NCBI GenBank assembly: GCA_029560585.1
Contig: JAKQKQ010000246.1
Location: forward strand, 17,340-81,339
Length of the DNA stretch: 64,000 nt
Direction of reading: 5' to 3'
DNA from: Verrucomicrobiota bacterium
GTDB lineage: Bacteria > Verrucomicrobiota > Verrucomicrobiia > JADLBR01
Position 1 is the stretch's first letter. Each line of letters begins with the position of its first letter. Under the pieces are notes generated by a model, which saw nothing but the letters and a program-made list of their open reading frames with translations, searched no databases and was not told where the DNA came from. The translations under genes and the position numbers were made by a program. Below, one piece after another: positions 59,366 through 64,000 of the stretch.

Positions 59366-61257
59366 TTGTTGAAATCCAATGTGAGTTTCTGTGCGCCCTT
59401 CTGAATGGTGACGACGGCGCTTCCGAAGTCGGATCGGATGAAGGGGCTATCGAAGACCCGTCTCGGCGCGTAGTCCAACGGTTGTCCGTCCAGCAGCGGC
59501 GGGCGCGAATAGTCGGCGAATACAGTGAGGGTCGTTTTGTTCCATCGGCTGGTGTAATCGAGCCGACCCTTCTCCCAGCGCAGCGGGTTCGCCAAGGTCG
59601 CGCGCTGGAACTCGCCGAAGCCCGGAAAGTCGGATTTGCGCGCGACCTCGATAATGACCGGCGAGAACTCGTCCGAGCACTTGAGCCACAGGCCGGCACC
59701 CGGCGGACCTTTATTCTCGTGGTGCTGCTCGGCGGCATCGGCCTCCCATGCCGTGGGACCGCCGACGGCATGGACGGCGGCGAAGGCCTGTGGTGCCTCG
59801 GCGAAAACCCATCCATCGCGCTCGGCGCGGCGCAGCGAACCGTCAAACCAGATGCGCTGGCCCCTCGCGTTGCTGGTCTTGAGCCGCTGGACGATCAGGG
59901 CGCCGCGCTTCTGCACGGACCAGTTGGCGTTGTAGACACTGCCGCGCGCCGGCTTCAGGGGCTGGGCGAAGATCCGGGCGGTCGGATGGCCTGCGAAGAT
60001 CACGCCCTCCCAACGGTTCTGGCTGCTGATGGCGGCCCAATCTTCCTTCGGTCGCGCCTCCACCATGCTCGTCCCCATCACGAAGTCCGGTGTGCCGTAG
60101 GTGTACCGGAGCAGGCCGCCGCCTTCCGGTCGCAGTTGATAGACGCCCCGCGGCTCGTGGAACGGATGCCTGGGATCGCTCGCGTAGTTGGGCGGCGGCC
60201 CGCCCGCCTTTGGCGGCTGCGCGAGACCCGGTCGGCGCGACCACGACTCGTAGGCCCCGCGGCCCGCCACGTCCATCGCGAGATCCACGACGACGGGCGA
60301 CGGCCGCCAGAACGTCGTGGCGGCGCACATGTGGCTCGGATGCTGGCTGTTCTCCCTCCCGAGGCCAAAGTGAAACCACGCCAGCCCGTCCATGCTCGAG
60401 CCGGCGGTCGAATCGGTTCCCGGGTAGCAGCGGTGCCGGCTGCCGCCTCGGACGCCGTTGATCTGCTCGCTGGCCCAGTCCGCCCAGAACAAGTCGAGCA
60501 GCATCGCCATGCGCTGCCGCAGCCCGGCGTCTTCGCTGAAGTCGGCCATGTTATACCAGCCGCCGAGCGTGTACTTGTTGTAGCCAGAGTTGCACTCGAC
60601 AAGAAGCCCCTTCGCCGCGCGCTCGCGGGCGAACCGCTTGAAATAATCGTTGAATGCCGCGGCCATCTCCGCCGGTGTCGTGCCGTCGGCGTATCGGCGA
60701 CCCTTGTAGTCCGCGTGGCGGGAAAAGATCTGCGCGGCGCCCCAGAAACTCGCCCACGCCTGCGCGTGGTGATTCTCGCTGCCCCACGTCCACCAGTCGC
60801 GCTCCGGGAAGGTCATCTCCAGCCGGCAGCGCGGCCCCGCCCACTGCCAGAGCATGTCCAGCAGCGAGGCCTCCGCCTCCTCGCTCATGCGCCCGGGGAA
60901 ACGTTTGCTGGAGCGGCCGAAGAGGAAATAGATGCGCTCGAGGAGATATGCGTGCCAGTGGAAGGAACCGTCTTTGAGCGACGCGGGAAACTCTTCCTCG
61001 AGCTCGGTGAGGATTGCCTTGTCTGCTTCGGCCGCGCGCTGGTTGAGCCAGTAGGCCGCCAGCGCGAAGTCCTCATGGCGCCAGCAACCGTCCGGCGGAT
61101 ACGGCTTGGCCAATTGCGCCCGCATCACGGCCTCGCACCGCGCGCCCTGCACATCGCCCGCCGGCTTGCCGGGAGCGATACGGGCATCGCCCCCCCCTCC
61201 TGCGGCCAGCGGGACCCACAGCAGCGTTGCGGCGACAAGGACTGCTGGGCGTTTCAT
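59362..61257 (-). CDS. Secreted toroid-like (lyase-like) protein
   Basis: The protein has 631 residues with a signal peptide (MKRPAVLVAATLLWVPLAAG). The first 350 residues are helical with many Trp and Tyr (WRHEDFALAAYWLNQRAAE, FPERDWWTWGSENHHAQAWA, LVECNSGYNKYTLGGWYNM), typical of (alpha/alpha)-toroid polysaccharide lyases and hydrolases. The second half is beta-rich (GVYQLRPEGGGLLRYTYG, GPTAWEADAAEQHHENKG). NSGYNKYTLGGWYNMADF resembles the asparagine-tyrosine region of such lyases. It is upstream of a sulfatase and overlaps it by 4 bp, so the two probably act on the same sulfated glycan. The family is not certain. Confidence 0.6.
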   Translation of the reverse strand: MKRPAVLVAATLLWVPLAAGGGGDARIAPGKPAGDVQGARCEAVMRAQLAKPYPPDGCWRHEDFALAAYWLNQRAAEADKAILTELEEEFPASLKDGSFHWHAYLLERIYFLFGRSSKRFPGRMSEEAEASLLDMLWQWAGPRCRLEMTFPERDWWTWGSENHHAQAWASFWGAAQIFSRHADYKGRRYADGTTPAEMAAAFNDYFKRFARERAAKGLLVECNSGYNKYTLGGWYNMADFSEDAGLRQRMAMLLDLFWADWASEQINGVRGGSRHRCYPGTDSTAGSSMDGLAWFHFGLGRENSQHPSHMCAATTFWRPSPVVVDLAMDVAGRGAYESWSRRPGLAQPPKAGGPPPNYASDPRHPFHEPRGVYQLRPEGGGLLRYTYGTPDFVMGTSMVEARPKEDWAAISSQNRWEGVIFAGHPTARIFAQPLKPARGSVYNANWSVQKRGALIVQRLKTSNARGQRIWFDGSLRRAERDGWVFAEAPQAFAAVHAVGGPTAWEADAAEQHHENKGPPGAGLWLKCSDEFSPVIIEVARKSDFPGFGEFQRATLANPLRWEKGRLDYTSRWNKTTLTVFADYSRPPLLDGQPLDYAPRRVFDSPFIRSDFGSAVVTIQKGAQKLTLDFNK

Positions 61258-61271
61258 GATCGCGCGAAAGA

Positions 61272-61373
61272 CTATCTCACCTTCGGGCCCTGCCCTTTGG
61301 GCGACGCGGCCGGCGCGCCGGGCCCCGATCCGGCCATGAGAAAAATGGAGAGGACCGCGACGATGCCCTTCAT
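61272..61373 (-). CDS. Possible 33-residue signal-peptide-like ORF
   Basis: MKGIVAVLSIFLMAGSGPGA followed by PAASPKGQGPKVR and a stop looks like a signal peptide with a short mature tail. It ends 14 bp before the toroid-like gene starts with its own signal peptide. It could encode a small secreted peptide, a translational leader or the remnant of a displaced gene start. Confidence 0.3.
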   Translation of the reverse strand: MKGIVAVLSIFLMAGSGPGAPAASPKGQGPKVR

Positions 61374-61614
61374 ACGATCAGAATAACAGGGGCCGACAGG
61401 ATTAGGACAGTGAAGTTTGATCTGCAAATCCGCCAGTAATCCGCCAGTATCTGGCCATGCTTCATAGGGAGGCCCGCACTCGCGTGGCCAGCGCGGAGAA
61501 CGATGGGTCCATGGTCGCTCGCGACCGCGCGCTCCCCGCACGTCCGGCCCCCAAGAAAACCCCAGCGGGCAACACCTCCGACAGAAACGCTGCCCGCGCC
61601 ACCGGGGGAAACCG
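61374..61614. other. Intergenic region between divergent units
   Basis: There is no supported gene. AATCCGCCAGTA is nearly repeated within ten bases (CCGCCAGTAATCCGCCAGTA near 61428-61447), the only pattern noticed. It should hold the promoters of the toroid/sulfatase pair and of the histidine kinase gene. Confidence 0.35.
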
Positions 61615-63126
61615 GTGAGGATACGGACACAGTTCACCGCTTCCGTGATCATCTTCGCGGCGCTGCTGTGCGTGATTTCGGTGCTGGCGTTTGTAGCGCA
61701 TCGCGAAGTCAAGCGCCTCCGGCAACAGCGGGAGTGCGCCGTGAATCTGGAGCGCAGCGCGAGTCTGCTGTGGTACGCGTCGAACGAGTACCTCCTCTAT
61801 CAGGAGGATCACCTGCTGCGCGCCTGGGAATCGGCCTTCGCCGCCTTTTCCGACGATCTGTCGGGCCTGCGCGTGAACAAGCCCGAGCAGCGGGTGCTTG
61901 TCGAGCGCATCCAGGCCAACCGACAGCGGTTGCAGGAGGTTTTCGGCGATGCCGTCTCGGGCGTCACGCGATCGGCGGGGGCCAAGGCCGATCTGGGATC
62001 CATCCAGTTGGCCTGGACCCGGATCGCGGAACAGAATCAGGAGATCGCGGCGGACGCCCTGCGCCTTTCGCAGTTCTTGGCGGCCGAGGCCGGCCAGGTG
62101 AGCGAAACGCGGACCCTGCTCACATTCTCCCTCATCGGCGCCTTCAGCCTGTACATCCTGACCAATCTCATCCTGCTCAATCGGCGGACCCTCGCCTCGC
62201 TGGCGAGCCTCCGGGCGGGCACCGAAATCATCGGCGCCGGCAACCTCGATTTTTCGATCACCGGGATGCGCGACGACGAGCTGGGGGAGCTGTCTCGCGC
62301 ATTCAACCGGATGACGGCCAACCTGAAGAGCGTGACCGCCTCAAAGACGTCGCTGGAACACGAGATCGCGGAACGCAGATTGGCTGAGGAGAAGGTGCTC
62401 CGGTTGAACGCCGAACTCGAGCAGCGCGTGGCCGCCAGGACCGCGGAACTGCGGCGGCTCGCCTCCCGCGTGGCCGCGATCCAGGACGAGGAGCAACGGC
62501 GCATCGCCGAGGGGTTGCACGACGGCGTCGCCCAGCTACTGGTGGCCTGCACACTCAAGCTCGCCGACCTGCCCGCCGCGACCTCTCGGCGAAAAACAAA
62601 GATCACCTGCAACAAGATCGAGGGCCTGCTGATCGAGGCGCAGGAGGCCATCCGAGACCTCACCTTCGAGCTGACACCCGCGACACTGGGCCGCGTGGGC
62701 CTCGGCGAGGCGATCAAGGAGCTGTGTGAGAACATGACCGACCGCCACGGCGTGCTCTTCGGATTTAAGGGCCGCACCCGAACGCCCCCCCTGCCGGCCG
62801 CCACCAAAACCGTGCTCTTCAAGGCGACCCGAGAACTCATGTTCAACGTCGTGAAACACGCCGACGTCAAGGAGGCAACCGCTCAAATCAGCGAGGACGA
62901 TGTCGGCCTGCGAATCACCGTCGAGGACCATGGCAAAGGTTTCCGTCAACCCTCGGAAACCGGCGGGCGTTGGCCCGCCAGCGGCCTCGGCCTGCTGAGC
63001 GTCGCCGAACGCATGACCAGCATCGGCGGGGCCCTGGAGATCCAGTCCACGCCAAACGACATCACCCGGGCCTCGCTCGTCCTCCCAACCCAACCCAGGG
63101 CCACCCGACTCTCGCGAGGACCATGA
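61615..63126 (+). CDS. Sensor histidine kinase, NarX/LuxR-type (HisKA_3)
   Basis: The protein has 503 residues from GTG 61615. A first membrane helix (FTASVIIFAALLCVISVLAF) and a second near 160-180 (LLTFSLIGAFSLYILTNLIL) bracket a helical periplasmic sensor region. A HAMP follows (SLRAGTEIIGAGNLDFSI), then a coiled coil (LAEEKVLRLNAELEQRVAAR). The dimerisation/phosphoacceptor segment is IAEGLHDGVAQLL with H302. ATP-binding motifs are ATRELMFNVVKHADVK (N box), VEDHGKGF (G1) and SGLGLLSVAERM (G2). Ligand unknown. The response regulator gene follows 89 bp downstream. Confidence 0.85.
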   Translation: MRIRTQFTASVIIFAALLCVISVLAFVAHREVKRLRQQRECAVNLERSASLLWYASNEYLLYQEDHLLRAWESAFAAFSDDLSGLRVNKPEQRVLVERIQANRQRLQEVFGDAVSGVTRSAGAKADLGSIQLAWTRIAEQNQEIAADALRLSQFLAAEAGQVSETRTLLTFSLIGAFSLYILTNLILLNRRTLASLASLRAGTEIIGAGNLDFSITGMRDDELGELSRAFNRMTANLKSVTASKTSLEHEIAERRLAEEKVLRLNAELEQRVAARTAELRRLASRVAAIQDEEQRRIAEGLHDGVAQLLVACTLKLADLPAATSRRKTKITCNKIEGLLIEAQEAIRDLTFELTPATLGRVGLGEAIKELCENMTDRHGVLFGFKGRTRTPPLPAATKTVLFKATRELMFNVVKHADVKEATAQISEDDVGLRITVEDHGKGFRQPSETGGRWPASGLGLLSVAERMTSIGGALEIQSTPNDITRASLVLPTQPRATRLSRGP

Positions 63127-63215
63127 GATGTCGCCGATCCCACCCCGACAGCGGCGTTGTGCAACCGCCGCGAATCGCCCAACTTATAGCAGAGTGATTT
63201 GAGCGTCGGAAAACC

Positions 63216-63863
63216 ATGGCCACCAAACCCAAGCGACCCATCCGCTGCCTGCTGGCCGAAGACCACGCGATAGTCCGGGAGGGGCTGCAGGGGTTGCTCT
63301 CCAAGGAGCGCGACATCAGTGTCGTGGGGGATGTTGGGGACGGGCGCTCCGCCATCGACTTCGCTCGCAAAGTGGCCACCGACGTCGTGATCATGGACGT
63401 CTCCATGCCCGATATCAACGGGATCGAAGCCACCCGAGAGATCTGCTCCCTTCCCGGGGCCCCCAGGGTGCTATGCCTTTCGGTCCATTCGGAACGGGGC
63501 GTCGTCGCGGCCATGCTCGAGGCCGGCGCCAGCGGCTACATCCTGAAAACCGGTGCCGCGCGCGAGTTGATCGAAGCCGTCCGCGTGGTCGCGGCTGGCG
63601 GCACCTACCTGAGCCCGCCAATCGTCAAGGCGGTTGTGGTCGGCCAATACGCGAATGAGGCCGGCCCGCACCTCACTTCTCGAGAACGCCAGGTCCTCGG
63701 GCTCATCGCCGAGGGCCTGCACACCAAGGAAATCGCACACCGGCTCCACATCAGCATCAAGACCGTGTTCACCCACCGCGAAAAGGTCATGCGAAAGCTC
63801 GACCTGCGCTCAAACGTCGCCCTCGCAAAATTCGCGCTCCGCCAGGGAATTTCCCAGCTCTAG
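63216..63863 (+). CDS. NarL/FixJ-type response regulator
   Basis: The protein has 215 residues. The receiver holds LLAEDHAIVREG (acidic pair), D61 in VVIMDVSMPD, CLSVHSERG (Thr/Ser switch) and YILKTGA (Lys). The C-terminal LuxR-type HTH is LTSRERQVLGLIAEGLHTKE then IAHRLHISIKTVFTHREKVM. It is the partner of the HisKA_3 kinase upstream. Its regulon cannot be read here; nearby glycan genes are possible targets. Confidence 0.9.
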   Translation: MATKPKRPIRCLLAEDHAIVREGLQGLLSKERDISVVGDVGDGRSAIDFARKVATDVVIMDVSMPDINGIEATREICSLPGAPRVLCLSVHSERGVVAAMLEAGASGYILKTGAARELIEAVRVVAAGGTYLSPPIVKAVVVGQYANEAGPHLTSRERQVLGLIAEGLHTKEIAHRLHISIKTVFTHREKVMRKLDLRSNVALAKFALRQGISQL

Positions 63864-63901
63864 CAGCCTGTCGGACTTCAGAAAGTCCGCCAGGCTGCTA
63901 G
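63860..63901. terminator. Perfect nested hairpin after the response regulator
   Basis: CTAGCAGCCTG at 63860-63870 pairs with CAGGCTGCTAG at 63891-63901, and CGGACTT (63872-63878) with AAGTCCG (63883-63889). The hairpin starts 4 bases before the gene ends. No T-run follows, so it may act as a transcript-end stabiliser or be a dispersed palindromic repeat; a degenerate half-copy is at 56988. Nothing further was recognised from 63902 to 64000. Confidence 0.6.
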
Positions 63902-64000
63902 AAAGCAAAACCGCCTAGACCTCAGATGGTTAAAGAATTGAGGTGAACGGCTGGTTTCTCAACGACCGGGTTCGTCGGCATCGTCGGCCATCCCAGGTAA

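Noticed and set aside
59344..61386. A 680-codon plus-strand frame opposite the toroid-like gene
   Set aside because: Composition is dominated by Arg, Pro, Gly and Ala with no motif, and the minus strand encodes a protein with a signal peptide and aromatic-rich helices.
1..64000. tRNA, rRNA or insertion-sequence transposase genes
   Set aside because: None could be recognised by eye; no transposase motif (DDE) or conserved RNA segment was found. A tRNA or covariance-model scan would be needed to exclude small RNA genes.

Overview
The window is GC-rich bacterial DNA, most likely from the PVC superphylum and probably Verrucomicrobiota. The evidence is content: very large secreted proteins built of calcium-binding DxDxDG repeats, Calx-beta, RCC1 and Rhs/YD repeats, a delta-60 repeat protein, two formylglycine sulfatases, Tat-exported enzymes, and palindromic GGGCAAGATGCCC-type and REP-like repeats. 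No rRNA or tRNA was seen, so the lineage is inferred.

Positions 1 to about 30.1 kb look like most of an integrated phage or phage-like element, entered from its left side. At the left edge is a partial terminase small-subunit-like gene. Next comes a tightly overlapping minus-strand block: a CmoA-like enzyme, a HAD phosphatase, a double-ParB/methyltransferase fusion, a ParB protein, an AAA+ ATPase and small unknowns. A repeat-rich divergent control region (5608-5987) separates this block from a plus-strand radC. From 6.8 to 19.1 kb lies a 12-kb block that is not phage-like: an RCC1/Calx-beta giant, an Rhs protein with C39-like and caspase-like domains plus a candidate immunity protein, and a delta-60 protein. 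From 19.4 to 30.1 kb an early-type module resumes: regulators, a primase/RepA-like ATPase, an SF2 helicase, an excisionase-like HTH, an SSB-like protein, a Sak4-like recombinase, an endonuclease, two divergent ribbon-helix-helix genes, a second RadC-like protein and a tyrosine integrase.

From 30.4 kb the content is chromosomal. It opens with an operon of two secreted beta-propellers and a Tat-exported glycoside-hydrolase-like protein. Then come a nitrilase and a metallophosphatase, and a sulfatase with a HEAT-like tail. At 40.0-46.3 kb is a divergent cluster with three glycosyltransferases, an HprK-related kinase, a PqqD-like protein, a nucleotidyltransferase and a cNMP/FHA sensor, which resembles the computationally defined HPr-rel-A system. 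A long minus-strand run (46.4-56.9 kb) encodes a GH36-type galactosidase, a second large hydrolase-like protein, PdxB, a polysaccharide deacetylase, an unknown protein, a Tat-exported DegT aminotransferase and a PIG-L deacetylase. A second sulfatase overlaps a secreted toroid-like protein (57.7-61.3 kb), and a LuxR-type two-component pair ends the window.

The chromosomal half therefore reads as sulfated or complex glycan degradation plus cell-surface glycan or peptide modification, punctuated by three copies of a hairpin-rich dispersed repeat. The element half combines a possible DNA-hypermodification block with a replication/recombination module around secreted-toxin cargo.
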